Source: Filomicrobium sp. (lineage in GTDB: Bacteria > Pseudomonadota > Alphaproteobacteria > Rhizobiales > Hyphomicrobiaceae). Taken from it: DNA of 64,000 nt. Below the pieces are notes generated by a model, which was given only the letters and a program-made list of their open reading frames with translations, did no database searches and had not been told where the DNA came from. This document shows, in pieces, positions 33,797 to 44,263 of the stretch. The stretch lies in contig JARFQY010000266.1 in NCBI GenBank assembly GCA_029287535.1, positions 1-64,000 of the forward strand, in the 5' to 3' direction. Numbering within the stretch: the first letter of the stretch is position 1; each line of letters starts with the position of its first letter. Both the position numbers and the translations under genes were made by a program.

Positions 33797-35620
33797 TCAC
33801 GCGGCCGCGTGCCCCTTGCCCCCGAGCACTTCCCGCTTCACGGTCTTGGCGCTTCCAAACAGCGTGCCTTGTCCGTACAGCACCCCAAAGCCGAAGATTT
33901 TGGCAGCCGCCTGCTCGTCGGTCATACGACCGACAATCACGCTCAGCCCTAATCCCGCGACATGCTTGCAGACGTCCGCAGCCGGTATGAAGACGTCATT
34001 TCCTGCAGGCAAGCCCTTCAGGAATACGTCCGCGTCGAGTTTCACGAACTCGAATCCCCGGGCCTTGAGCGCCTCGAAATCCATATCGAGATCGGTGACC
34101 TCGCCGATACAATAACGGAACCCGAGGCTCGCGAAGTCCGCCAGCGATCGCCACTCCCGCGCACCGAACCCGCGCACATCGGCCTGACTGAAAGTCATAA
34201 TCAGCTGGCCGGCCAAGTTTTGGCGCTCACGGTAGGATTGAGCGATCCCGTCGAGGAACTTATTGGCGCTTAGCGCTTCGCCGCTCACGGTAGAGAAGAG
34301 AACGCCGGCACGGCCAGAAAAATGCATCGCGATCTGCGAGGCACTCGACAACCGGGCTCCATCAAGCCGTGGCAGCATGCCAGTGCCCGCCAACTCATCT
34401 TTTGCCTCTTCGGTGTCAAGCACCTTGCCGGCTTCATCGCGCAACCGAACATAGACCTCGAAGTGCCGGGGCCGTTGCACGCTGAAATCGACGATTGGAT
34501 CGAGCAAAACTTCAACCCGCCCAACGGCCAGCGCTTCCGCCAAGGCCGAGAGCCTCGCGTTGACCGCTGCTGGACGCCCCGACTCGGTGGCCCGCTCGTC
34601 GATCGGCTTGCTACTCTCAGCAGCAGTCCGCTCCGCGGCCGCCTCATCCAAAGCCCGCATGCTTCCGGCAGCCGTCTTGAGTGCATCGACGGAATTCGTG
34701 ATGGCGCGTTCGGAGATTTCCGCCGCGGCCTTATCGCTTTTTGGCGGGCTCGCATGGGCCGCGTTGACCTCATCAGCCAGCTTCTTGATCAATCCGTGTA
34801 TCATTTCAACATCTGCTTCGCGCGGCGCCGGCGCCACTTTTGCGAGGGGCAGAGATGGCGTAACCTTGGCAGGCGTGCCGGGCTCCGGCAGCTTCGGCTG
34901 AGCCTTTGCTGGTTCCGCTGATTTCGTCGGTCCGGCCGCAGCGGCAGCAGGCGCATTGCCAGGCGGTGCATGCTGCAACGTAGGCGGCTTGGGTTGAGCC
35001 GGCATCGGCTCCTTATCCGCTAAGCGATTTGCATCCGCGCGCGCTTTACCATCGGGGAGCGGACCCGGTCCCTGCGGCAGCATGGCCTCCCGACGACCCT
35101 GTGGACCCTGTGGACCCTGTGGACCCTGGAACGCGGCTGGCCGCGGCGGCAGTTTCGGACCCGGCGGCGGCTGCGGCTGCGGCGGCAGCTTTATCTGAGG
35201 TGTTGTCTGTTTTCTTTGTCCGGATTGCGGGCCGCGCGTCGGCAGCGTTGGCGACTTGGCTGGCTTGCTTCCAAAGCTCATCGTAGACGGCGCAGCTTCG
35301 CGAACGCCGATATCTTCATACTGGGTCAAAAGGTGCCGAGGCATCATCGCATGAACGCCCAACATGCTGATGTAAGCGGCAAGCGCGGTCGCTATCGCCG
35401 CCCAAGGGGCGAAACCAAGATGAAGGTAGAGCGCCGTTCCAAGCGCCAGCGTGGCAAGCGCCATCGCCAGGATCGTTATGGCTTCACCAGTTAGCCGCAT
35501 CGGCAACGGAACCGCCCTCGGCACTGCCTGATGAGATGCTAACGACCCAGCGTCATTGCCTGAACGACCGCTGATTTGATTTGGCGGATTTGCCGCCTCT
35601 GCCCCAAGCATTGATGTCAC
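33797..35620 (-). CDS. Membrane-anchored protein with degenerate EAL domain
   Basis: A 607-residue protein. Two membrane helices (about 45-95) follow a polar N-terminus. A long Pro/Gln/Lys-rich low-complexity region follows (about 130-270) that contains four collagen-like GPQ/GPQG units, then a helical part and a C-terminal EAL-type domain (about 365-600). The diagnostic Glu-Ala-Leu is replaced by EVYVRLRD, and the metal-binding residues of active phosphodiesterases are not evident. It therefore probably senses or binds cyclic-di-GMP, or acts as a scaffold, rather than hydrolysing it. The GPQ units come from three exact copies of a nine-base repeat at 35101-35127. Confidence 0.85.
   Translation of the reverse strand: MTSMLGAEAANPPNQISGRSGNDAGSLASHQAVPRAVPLPMRLTGEAITILAMALATLALGTALYLHLGFAPWAAIATALAAYISMLGVHAMMPRHLLTQYEDIGVREAAPSTMSFGSKPAKSPTLPTRGPQSGQRKQTTPQIKLPPQPQPPPGPKLPPRPAAFQGPQGPQGPQGRREAMLPQGPGPLPDGKARADANRLADKEPMPAQPKPPTLQHAPPGNAPAAAAAGPTKSAEPAKAQPKLPEPGTPAKVTPSLPLAKVAPAPREADVEMIHGLIKKLADEVNAAHASPPKSDKAAAEISERAITNSVDALKTAAGSMRALDEAAAERTAAESSKPIDERATESGRPAAVNARLSALAEALAVGRVEVLLDPIVDFSVQRPRHFEVYVRLRDEAGKVLDTEEAKDELAGTGMLPRLDGARLSSASQIAMHFSGRAGVLFSTVSGEALSANKFLDGIAQSYRERQNLAGQLIMTFSQADVRGFGAREWRSLADFASLGFRYCIGEVTDLDMDFEALKARGFEFVKLDADVFLKGLPAGNDVFIPAADVCKHVAGLGLSVIVGRMTDEQAAAKIFGFGVLYGQGTLFGSAKTVKREVLGGKGHAAA
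35101..35127. repeat. Nine-base tandem repeat in the EAL gene
   Basis: Three exact head-to-tail copies of GTGGACCCT. On the coding (minus) strand they give repeated Gly-Pro-Gln. Because the unit is a multiple of three, copy changes would lengthen or shorten the linker without a frameshift. Confidence 0.9.
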
Positions 35621-35782
35621 CCCGTGCCCGAAAGACGATTCAAAAAGGAATCACTTTGGGATCAGGATCCGCATGCCCGCATCGTGAAGCAACGCTTGCT
35701 CGAAAGATGTCACCAGCTTTTCCACCGAGGCCAGGTAAAGCCAAGCAACAGGTGTTGCAGCTACGCATCAAAAATTCGGCAG

Positions 35783-37135
35783 TCATACCAAGTCTTTGAG
35801 CATTAGCTGTAGTCTTGAGGCAATCTCACGAAGGTCGTCCAGCGTGCTGATCAGTGGCGGCGCCACAACCAGCGTATCGGCCGCAACTCGGACATACAGA
35901 TCCTGCTCGTGAAAGGCTTTCTTCATCGCCTCAAAACCGCGCTTGCCGATGCCCTCATCAGCAGCAACGAGATCAATCCCGCATATCATGCCAATCGGAC
36001 GAATATCGGCGACATGCGGAGCATCCCGCAACGCCAGGAAGATCTCTCCAAAGTCGCGCTCCATTTGTTTTGCGCGATCGAAGAGGGCGCCGTCACGATA
36101 GACATCCAGCGTGGCCATGGCGGCCGCCGTCGCCAATGGATGCGCGGAGTAGGTATAGCCATGATAGAATTCCGGCAGGTGTTCTGGCCCCTCCATCAGC
36201 GCACCATGAATGGCCCCGGTGACAAGCACGCCCGACATCGGGACCGAGCCGTTGGTCAACCCCTTGGCAAACGTGATGAGGTCGGGAACCAGCCCATAAC
36301 GCTCCGCTGCGAAGGCGTGGCCGAGGCGTCCGAAGGCAGTGATGACTTCATCAAAGATCACCAGGATCCCATGCTTGCGGGCGATGCCGCAGAGCTTTTC
36401 CAGATAGCCCTTCGGAGGCGGCAGGCATCCCGTGGATCCGGCCACGGGCTCGACGATCACCGCAGCGATATTGGTGGCGTCATGCAAGGCCACGAGGCGC
36501 TCCAGTTCGTCGGCCAGCTCGGCACCCCATTCCGGCTCTCCAAGGGAGAAGGCCTGTTGCCCTCGATCATATGTCGCCCGAAGGTGATCGACACCGGGCA
36601 GCTGCTGCCCGAAAGCCTTACGGTTGCCCGGTATGCCGCCCACCGCCATGCCGCCAAAACCAACGCCGTGATAACCCCGTTCACGGCCAATGAACCGCGT
36701 CCGCGTTCCCTGCCCCCGAGCGCGGTGATACGCCAGCGCGATCTTCATTGCCGTGTCGACGGCCTCGCTGCCGGAATTCGCGAAAAACACATGGTCGAGG
36801 TCGCCTGGTGCCAACATCGACAGGCGCGAAGCCAGTTCAAAGGACTGAGGGTGGGCGAATTGGAAAGCGGGCGCGTAGTCGAGTGTCTCGGCCGCCCGTT
36901 TAATCGCTTCAACGATGTGTCGGTTACAGTGCCCCGCGTTAACGCAGTACAGCCCCGAGGTTGCATCCAACACCTTCCGCCCGTCAGCGGAAAAATAATA
37001 CAGCCCTTGAGCGCCAACGATCATGCGGGGGCGCTGGGCAAAAGCCCGGTTTGCCGTGAAAGGCATCCAGTAGGAGGCTAGGTCATTGGGATGAGGGTCC
37101 TGGGTCACGACGATTCCAAACCGTTTGATGAGCAC
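35783..37135 (-). CDS. Class III PLP aminotransferase (omega-amino acid type)
   Basis: A 450-residue aminotransferase close to beta-alanine/omega-amino acid:pyruvate aminotransferases. Signature segments are YWMPFTANRAF, GLYCVNAGHCN, FFANSGSEAVDTAMKIALAYHRARG, YHGVGFGGMAVGG, IFDEVITAFGRLG (PLP-contacting Asp) and the Schiff-base Lys in LITFAKGLTNGSVPMSG (about residue 290). The WMPFTANR N-terminus favours beta-alanine or a similar amine as donor and pyruvate as acceptor. The N-terminal 12 residues could be trimmed by a later start. No pathway partner lies beside it. Confidence 0.92.
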   Translation of the reverse strand: MLIKRFGIVVTQDPHPNDLASYWMPFTANRAFAQRPRMIVGAQGLYYFSADGRKVLDATSGLYCVNAGHCNRHIVEAIKRAAETLDYAPAFQFAHPQSFELASRLSMLAPGDLDHVFFANSGSEAVDTAMKIALAYHRARGQGTRTRFIGRERGYHGVGFGGMAVGGIPGNRKAFGQQLPGVDHLRATYDRGQQAFSLGEPEWGAELADELERLVALHDATNIAAVIVEPVAGSTGCLPPPKGYLEKLCGIARKHGILVIFDEVITAFGRLGHAFAAERYGLVPDLITFAKGLTNGSVPMSGVLVTGAIHGALMEGPEHLPEFYHGYTYSAHPLATAAAMATLDVYRDGALFDRAKQMERDFGEIFLALRDAPHVADIRPIGMICGIDLVAADEGIGKRGFEAMKKAFHEQDLYVRVAADTLVVAPPLISTLDDLREIASRLQLMLKDLV

Positions 37136-37364
37136 CAGCGGCAGGGCTCAATTCATTTGTGTTACCAAAACGTTGCGTGACAATCATCCTGTGGCTGAAG
37201 TCGCCGAGAAGTCACGCATTCAAGGTGCAACTTACTGGGGGTTGCCCCATTACCGCCATTTCGCAGCCGCTGACCGTCCCGAATCGCAGTCTCATTTAAC
37301 TCTCGTTAGCCGAATCGGCGTGGTATGGTCGCGTCCGGGCAGTCCTATTTCGTCCGGAGTAAGC

Positions 37365-38111
37365 ATGGAGGCAAGCCCGATGTTGTTGAGCATTGTAGAA
37401 GAGCTCAGGTCCGCAGCAGTGTATCCTGAACTCACCCAGTCCCGCGTCTTGCTCTCTGGGCTGACCAGTCGCTGCGGCGTGGATATCGCCCGCGCCTTTG
37501 CGGAACGTTCGACCCGTCTCGTCATTCGGGCGGCCGAAACATCCGCCGAGATCGACGAGATCGCCACGATTTTGGCGCAGTGCGCCAGCGACGTGCAGCT
37601 CTTTTCGACCGACGACATCGATGAAGCAGACACCGCGGTCTCCTTCGCTCAGGGGCCCGCGCAAAAGGCATATGGCGGCCTCGAAGCCGTCATTAACCTT
37701 GTCGAAATCCACCCTGCCGACCTCGCCGGACGCGCATCCGAGGCGGAACTGGAAGCACTGGTTTCCGAAAAACTCCTGGCTCCGACTCTGGCCGCCCGAG
37801 TTGTCGCGAACCGCATGCAGCTGACGCTGACCCAAGGTTCCATTCTGCATGTGATTTCCGCACACGCGCCGCAAACCGCAGCCGAACTGATGGTCCTTGA
37901 AGTCGTCCGTGCGACGCTCGCCACCATGGTCCGTAGCGAAGCACAGCATTGGGCCGAAAAGGGCATCCGCATCAATGCGGTCGGTCCGGCCAATGCACTT
38001 GACCCGCAAGAAGCAGCGCTGATCGGTGAGCCAGATGTCGCCGCGCTCGCGCTGTACATAACCTCAAGCAAGGGCCGCCACCTGACTGGACACCTGTTCA
38101 GCTCGCGCTAG
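37365..38111 (+). CDS. SDR-like protein lacking catalytic residues
   Basis: A 248-residue protein with Rossmann-type strands and the late SDR block GIRINAVGPANALDPQEA. The glycine-rich cofactor loop is altered (LLSGLTSRCGVDIARAF), and no Tyr-x-x-x-Lys catalytic pair is present where it should be (AELMVLEVVRATLATM). It is therefore probably a non-enzymatic or altered member. Start set at ATG 37365 behind GGAG; ATG at 37380 is also possible. A long upstream extension to 37125 overlaps the aminotransferase start region and is unlikely to be translated. Confidence 0.75.
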   Translation: MEASPMLLSIVEELRSAAVYPELTQSRVLLSGLTSRCGVDIARAFAERSTRLVIRAAETSAEIDEIATILAQCASDVQLFSTDDIDEADTAVSFAQGPAQKAYGGLEAVINLVEIHPADLAGRASEAELEALVSEKLLAPTLAARVVANRMQLTLTQGSILHVISAHAPQTAAELMVLEVVRATLATMVRSEAQHWAEKGIRINAVGPANALDPQEAALIGEPDVAALALYITSSKGRHLTGHLFSSR

Positions 38112-38133
38112 CCGCCCCTGCTCAAGTCGTTGT

Positions 38134-39219
38134 CTAGCTGGTAATCGCAGGGTAGTCCGTGTATCCGGCGGTTCCAGGTGTATAAAACGTATCCGGGTTG
38201 GCCTTATTCAGGCGCGCGCCCTTACGGAACCGCTCCGCCAAGTCCGGATTAGCGATATACAGCTGCCCGAATGCCACTGCATCGGCCCGGCCACTTTGAA
38301 CTTCCATGGCGGCAGATTCCCCGTCATAGCCGCCAGCGGCGATCACCTTCCCCGAGTAAACCGATTTCGCAAGCGCTATGACATCGCTCTCCATCGTGTT
38401 TGCGAATGGTCGCATCACGTGAAGATAAGCAAGCCCACGCTGATCGATCTCCTTGAGGTAGTGCGTGTAGAGCGCCTCCATATCGCTCTCCTCGATCCCG
38501 TTGAATGTATGTCCGGGACTGATACGCAGCCCCACACGATTCGCACCGATTTCGGCGACAAGCGCATCGAGGACTTCAAGAGGCATACGCACGCGGTTCT
38601 CGACGGAACCGCCATAGGCATCCGATCGCCGATTCACATTCGACGAAAGGAACTGGTGCAGGAGATACCCATTGGCGGAGTGCAATTCGACGCCATCGAA
38701 GCCGACATCAATCGCATTGCGCGCGGCCTTGGCGTAGTCACCCACGATGCGGGCAAAGTCTGCTTCCTCCAGCCCCCTCGGGACATCATGCTCAATCATA
38801 CCTCTGGCGTCGGTGTACATCTGCCCCGGCGCCTGCAAGGCGCTTGGCGCAACCACATCGGCGCTCTTACCTCTATTAATGGCAGCCGCAATGCGCCCAA
38901 CATGCCAAAGTTGACTGACAATCTTGCTGCCATGCTGATGCACCGCTTCGACGATTGGACGCCAACCATCCAATTGCTCAGATGTGTGAATTCCGGGCGT
39001 GCGGGGATAGCCCATCCCTTCAAATGAAATCTGCGTCGCCTCGGTAATAATAAGGCCCGCACCAGCTCTTTGAGCGTAGTACTCAGCGGCAATCTCGGCC
39101 GGGACGCCAAGGCTGCTGGCCCGCGAGCGCGTCAGCGGAGCCATGACGATCCGGTTTTTCAGGCTTATTGCGCCCAAACTCACCGGCGAAAAAAGGACAT
39201 CAACGTTGGTGCTTTCCAT
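38134..39219 (-). CDS. Old yellow enzyme family flavoprotein (alkene reductase)
   Basis: A 361-residue FMN-dependent NADH:flavin oxidoreductase of the NemA/old yellow enzyme family, which reduces activated C=C bonds or nitro compounds. Characteristic parts are LKNRIVMAPLTRSRA, the FMN-binding region around SQLWHVGRI, the substrate-binding HSANGYLLHQFLSS (here His-Ser-Ala-Asn, so the His/Asn pair is kept), DAYGGSVENRVR and IAAGGYDGESA. The start at 39219 (MESTNVDVLF) follows AAGGGGA. It is convergent with the SDR-like gene and divergent from groESL. Confidence 0.93.
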   Translation of the reverse strand: MESTNVDVLFSPVSLGAISLKNRIVMAPLTRSRASSLGVPAEIAAEYYAQRAGAGLIITEATQISFEGMGYPRTPGIHTSEQLDGWRPIVEAVHQHGSKIVSQLWHVGRIAAAINRGKSADVVAPSALQAPGQMYTDARGMIEHDVPRGLEEADFARIVGDYAKAARNAIDVGFDGVELHSANGYLLHQFLSSNVNRRSDAYGGSVENRVRMPLEVLDALVAEIGANRVGLRISPGHTFNGIEESDMEALYTHYLKEIDQRGLAYLHVMRPFANTMESDVIALAKSVYSGKVIAAGGYDGESAAMEVQSGRADAVAFGQLYIANPDLAERFRKGARLNKANPDTFYTPGTAGYTDYPAITS

Positions 39220-39451
39220 GATCATTCCCCTTTGTTGGGCAGCCATTGGTCAACTGCCGTGCGCGGAGAAATTGGTTAATCCGACACACATCTTCAACGC
39301 CGGAGCATGCACTATTTGGTTTCCGCCAGATTTCTGCCGAAACTAACCCGAACGCCCGAAAAAAGGGCCCCAGCGGACGATCAGACAGGCCTAAACCGCC
39401 CCAAACCGCCGTTGGCACCAGCAAAAATGTGATTTTGCGTGAGATCGCGTC

Positions 39452-39480
39452 TTGACGGCGGGAATCCGGCCGCCTATCTA
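39452..39480 (+). promoter_or_regulatory. Promoter of groESL
   Basis: TTGACG at 39452-39457 and TATCTA at 39475-39480 with exactly 17 bases between form a good housekeeping-type promoter. The CIRCE operator begins 13 bases after the -10 box, so HrcA bound there would sit across the transcription start, the usual arrangement for repression. Confidence 0.7.
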
Positions 39481-39493
39481 CCGTCCGACGTTG

Positions 39494-39520
39494 CTGGCAC
39501 TCCCCCAGCACGAGTGCTAA
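39494..39520. promoter_or_regulatory. CIRCE operator (HrcA site) before groES
   Basis: The inverted repeat CTGGCACTC, nine bases, GAGTGCTAA matches the CIRCE consensus (TTAGCACTC-N9-GAGTGCTAA): the right arm is perfect and the left arm differs at two of nine positions. HrcA binds this element to repress groESL until heat stress. It lies about 120 bases before the groES start, in the 5' leader. Confidence 0.93.
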
Positions 39521-39640
39521 CAGCGAAACCGGGATCACAAGAGGGTGATCGTGAAGTGGTCATCACCGGCCGCCACGTCAAGCCTCGCGCTGAACTCCCG
39601 CCAGTTTCCGACCAAGACATCCTAACGGAGCTGACTTGTC

Positions 39641-39931
39641 ATGAAATTCCGTCCACTCCACGACCGTGTCGTCGTCAAGCGCGTCGACAGCGAAACCAAG
39701 ACCGCCGGCGGCATCATCATCCCTGATACGGCGGCCGAAAAGCCGCAACAGGGTGAAGTGATCGCAGTCGGCCCCGGCGCCCGCGGCGACGACAACGAGC
39801 TCGTCGCACTCGACGTCAAATCAGGCGACCGTGTGCTGTTCGGCAAATGGTCCGGCACTGAAGTCAAGATTGACGGCGAAGACCTGTTGATCATGAAAGA
39901 AACCGACATCATGGGCGTCCTTGAGGGTTAG
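39641..39931 (+). CDS. groES: GroES co-chaperonin
   Basis: Seven-membered lid of the GroEL chaperonin. The 96 residues begin [16 protein letters not shown] and contain the mobile loop ([24 protein letters not shown]) that docks on GroEL, then [23 protein letters not shown] and a C-terminal DIMGVLEG. Length and order are standard. It is followed by groEL after 70 bases, controlled by the CIRCE element. Confidence 0.97.
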   Translation: MKFRPLHDRVVVKRVDSETKTAGGIIIPDTAAEKPQQGEVIAVGPGARGDDNELVALDVKSGDRVLFGKWSGTEVKIDGEDLLIMKETDIMGVLEG

Positions 39932-39989
39932 TCCGCTAGGTCACCCGCCCGCAATCAACGTCCCCCATCACCTCATTTACTGACTCTAG

Positions 39990-41651
<1,662 letters not shown>

Positions 41652-41682
41652 GCCCCGCTCACCACCACCCAGACCAATACGC

Positions 41683-41715
41683 AAGGGCCGCTCCTCGGAG
41701 CGGCCCTTTCCTATT
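41683..41715 (+). terminator. Intrinsic terminator after groEL
   Basis: AAGGGCCGCTCC at 41683-41694 pairs fully with GGAGCGGCCCTT at 41697-41708 and is followed by TCCTATTC. A strong 12-base stem placed 31 bases after the groEL stop. Confidence 0.88.
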
Positions 41716-41733
41716 CGTACTCAACTCGAGAAC

Positions 41734-43287
41734 CTAAAGCGACGCGTAAACCGGTCGCGTACGAAAGCGCTTCCAGGTGACGATGACCTTGGCGCCGACC
41801 TTGGTCCGGTTGTAGAGATCAATCGCGTGATCATTATACATTCGCACGCAACCGCTGGACGCGGCTTCTCCGATCGTCCACGGAGCGTCCGTACCGTGGA
41901 TGCGGTAGAACGTGTGGCCCAGGTAGAGCGCACGAACGCCTAGCGGATTTTGCGGATGGCCGCCCGGCACGTAGCTCGGCAGCCGCGGATTGCGCCTCAT
42001 CATTGAGGGCGTTGGCCGCCATGCCGGATTCTTGCGCTTCTGGGTCACCCGTAATGTCCCGTCCCACCTGTCGATCGCTTTGGGAATACCGATCGGATAG
42101 GAGATCGCGCGCCCCCGACCGAGAAGTTTGTAAAGCCGCCGGTCGGCAAAGCTGACAATGATCGTTCCGGCCCGCTCCTTGGTGCGGATCGATACGAGTT
42201 CCTTTTGCAGCCTTCCATCAAAGAACCCCTGGGCGCGAGCCTCCGGAGCGACTGCGATGGCGAGCATAAACACCGCCGGCGCCAGCAGGAGGATCATGGC
42301 GGGAAGCGTCACGCGCAGGCGCAGGGGATGTGAGCTCAGTTGACGCCGGCCGTCCTCGAGCGCTTGGCGCGCCCGCTCGATGAACGACGGCACCGTGTAA
42401 AGCTGCCCACCGCCGCGAATGGCCAGGACCAGCCCCGCCGCCACAAATGCGAACTCACGCTTTACCGCATTGAGGTTGGCGATCAGGGATTTCTCAAAGC
42501 TGATCTTGCCGAGGATGTAAATCAGCATCATCGCGACCAGTACGCCGCCGGCAACCCTCGCTGCACGGTGGTCTACCAGCATCGCCACCCCGGCGGCGAT
42601 CATCAGCAGTGCCGGCATGCCGAACGTCTTGATGTTCGCCATCCCCGCGAAGAAACCGCCGACGAGAAGCGTCGCCGCCAACGATAGGCGCAACAGAAGA
42701 CCCAGGTGCTCCCAATTCGCCGTTGACTGCTTTGCCGCCGACCCCATCAATCTGGCATCCAGGCTATAGGCCCCCGAACCCAGGTTGAAGAGAATGAACA
42801 TCAGACCGGACAGTGTGATGTCGCGGATCTGCACGAGCAGGGCAGGCGCAAGGTACGTCTTCTCCGCGACGGCCACACCCGGTGTGAGAACCACCGGCAG
42901 TGAAAACACGAAGGTCCACAACAAGAACCCGTAAAGAAGCGCCAGTGGCCGAACCAGGAAGCCAGCCAAAAGCGCGACACCCGATATGAACTCAAAGGTT
43001 GAGAGCGTCGTCAGGAATCCCCAGGGCGACAACCACGAACTCGGCCCAAACAGGTATTCCAGGAAGAAGGTATTGATGTAGCCCTTAGGGCCAGTATAGA
43101 GCGCGACAATGGCCTCGGAGCGTGCCGGGTCCAGCAGCTGCGAGAGCTTGCTCCAACCACCGATAACGAACACCGAACCCAGACCAATTCTGAGCAAGAG
43201 CGCAACATAGGCATCCTGTGACCAGCGCTCGACTGTGCCGCTGGCGGCGCTTTGCACCCCCGTCGGCGTCAACGATTTCAACGACAT
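41734..43287 (-). CDS. DoxX-like membrane protein fused to an L,D-transpeptidase domain
   Basis: A single uninterrupted frame of 517 residues. The first 340 or so hold eight or more membrane helices: a DoxX-like unit (LLLRIGLGSVFVIGGWSKLSQLL, then FEFISGVALLAGFLVRPLALLYG) and a second, similar block after about residue 195. After a final membrane helix (about 328-350, ending in APEARAQ) comes a YkuD L,D-transpeptidase domain. It has SYPIGIPK, the His in FYRIHGTDAPWTIG and the catalytic Cys in ASSGCVRMYN, all required residues present. DoxX proteins are linked to quinone or thiosulfate redox chemistry, and YkuD enzymes cross-link peptidoglycan or attach lipoproteins. The fusion is unusual; its logic is unknown. 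Confidence 0.88.
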   Translation of the reverse strand: MSLKSLTPTGVQSAASGTVERWSQDAYVALLLRIGLGSVFVIGGWSKLSQLLDPARSEAIVALYTGPKGYINTFFLEYLFGPSSWLSPWGFLTTLSTFEFISGVALLAGFLVRPLALLYGFLLWTFVFSLPVVLTPGVAVAEKTYLAPALLVQIRDITLSGLMFILFNLGSGAYSLDARLMGSAAKQSTANWEHLGLLLRLSLAATLLVGGFFAGMANIKTFGMPALLMIAAGVAMLVDHRAARVAGGVLVAMMLIYILGKISFEKSLIANLNAVKREFAFVAAGLVLAIRGGGQLYTVPSFIERARQALEDGRRQLSSHPLRLRVTLPAMILLLAPAVFMLAIAVAPEARAQGFFDGRLQKELVSIRTKERAGTIIVSFADRRLYKLLGRGRAISYPIGIPKAIDRWDGTLRVTQKRKNPAWRPTPSMMRRNPRLPSYVPGGHPQNPLGVRALYLGHTFYRIHGTDAPWTIGEAASSGCVRMYNDHAIDLYNRTKVGAKVIVTWKRFRTRPVYASL

Positions 43288-43377
43288 GATTTCGTGTCCT
43301 TTGCTGACGGCAGCGTCCCGTGCACGACGGCATGGTCAAGACGCGAACCGCAAGAGAGAGCTTTGAAGTTTTGAAAG

Positions 43378-43716
43378 TCAGCAAAGGTGTGTTCGGGGGG
43401 GAGGCGGATCGAGTTCGACAATGTGCGACTTTGGCGCCGATGAACCCAACTGTGGTCTCAGCACCGAAGAGGGCAACAGCTCCTCCAGGAAGCCGCGAGT
43501 CTGGGACAGACCAATGGGCTGCTGGCCAGAACACAGTCCGGACCGAGCACACACACAGTGGTACTCACGATCCGCTTTGGCCAATCCCCGCTTGTCGTCC
43601 AATGCAGCCTCAAAGAACGCCAGGCTCGGTTGAGCATGAACGCTCGCTTGTGGCGAAGACGCCATCGCGGGAATGGCCAACATGACCAACACGATCAAAC
43701 AAACGAATTTCTGCAT
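43378..43716 (-). CDS. Putative small exported protein
   Basis: A 112-residue frame with a clear N-terminal signal peptide (MQKFVCLIVLVMLAIPAMA, cleavage near 19-29) and several cysteines (CVCARSGLC) but no family I know. The C-terminal part is Pro-rich and includes a run of seven G in the DNA (43395-43401), where a frameshift could hide. Upstream GGGGGAT may serve as ribosome-binding site. It is placed between the DoxX/YkuD gene and another small exported protein on the same strand. Real-gene status is moderate. Confidence 0.45.
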   Translation of the reverse strand: MQKFVCLIVLVMLAIPAMASSPQASVHAQPSLAFFEAALDDKRGLAKADREYHCVCARSGLCSGQQPIGLSQTRGFLEELLPSSVLRPQLGSSAPKSHIVELDPPPPRTHLC

Positions 43717-43984
43717 GATCCCCCATGCCCCAAATCACTGCATGCAGGTTGCTTGCGAAAGCCGCTGGGATCAAATCAGATTGCGCTCACACATGCGTGA
43801 GAACGGTTAACGGTGGGTAAACGCTTGCAACCTTGCCATGCCGCAAGGGCACCACAGCCCGCCAGGCAACCACAAAGAAAACCCGCGTCCCACAGAATTG
43901 TTGAGACACGGGTCTAAAGAAGGCTGGCCCTCAAGGAGGCAGAAAAGAACCAGCGCTTTAATTCAAGCCATGAAGCCGGTGGAC

Positions 43985-44263
43985 TTAACCCCTGGCGCAG
44001 GCACGAAGCTTTTGTTCTCGTTCTTGCGCTGCCGACTTCCATTCGTCCGGCGATACACCCTTGCACCACCGCAGATGACGTCCCAGGTCGGCATGCCATG
44101 CGTTGCCAGAGAACCCACACTTCAAACGTTCATTTTCCTGCTGCTGCTTGAGCGCGGTCGCGGCGTACCATTTGCACGTCGATTGGGCCTGCGCGGCGGC
44201 AACGAAGCCGAACTGAGCCGCAATGGCGGCAGCGGCGATAAGAGCTGTACGTATCGGGAGCAC
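43985..44263 (-). CDS. Small exported cysteine-containing protein
   Basis: A 92-residue protein with a signal peptide (cleavage after AQAQ, about residue 27) and a mature part of about 65 residues with four cysteines (CKWYAATALKQQQENERLKCGF, RWCKGV, RACARG). The spacing suggests two disulfides in the periplasm. The sequence pattern recalls small hypothetical proteins of Hyphomicrobiales. The start is GTG at 44263, preceded by AAGGA. Function unknown. Confidence 0.78.
   Translation of the reverse strand: MLPIRTALIAAAAIAAQFGFVAAAQAQSTCKWYAATALKQQQENERLKCGFSGNAWHADLGRHLRWCKGVSPDEWKSAAQEREQKLRACARG

Larger units (their letters stand above)
39220..39640. other. Non-coding stretch upstream of groESL
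   Basis: About 420 bases between the old yellow enzyme start (leftward) and groES (rightward). Besides the groE promoter and CIRCE operator listed separately I see no gene. The left half presumably holds the promoter of the old yellow enzyme gene, which I could not place. Confidence 0.7.

Noticed and set aside
35101..35127. CRISPR or mobile repeat
   Set aside because: Three nine-base copies without spacers, in frame inside a gene; it is a coding tandem repeat.
35909..37081. Open frame of 390 codons opposite the class III aminotransferase
   Set aside because: The aminotransferase on the other strand has all expected motifs; this frame encodes nothing recognisable and starts without a ribosome-binding site.
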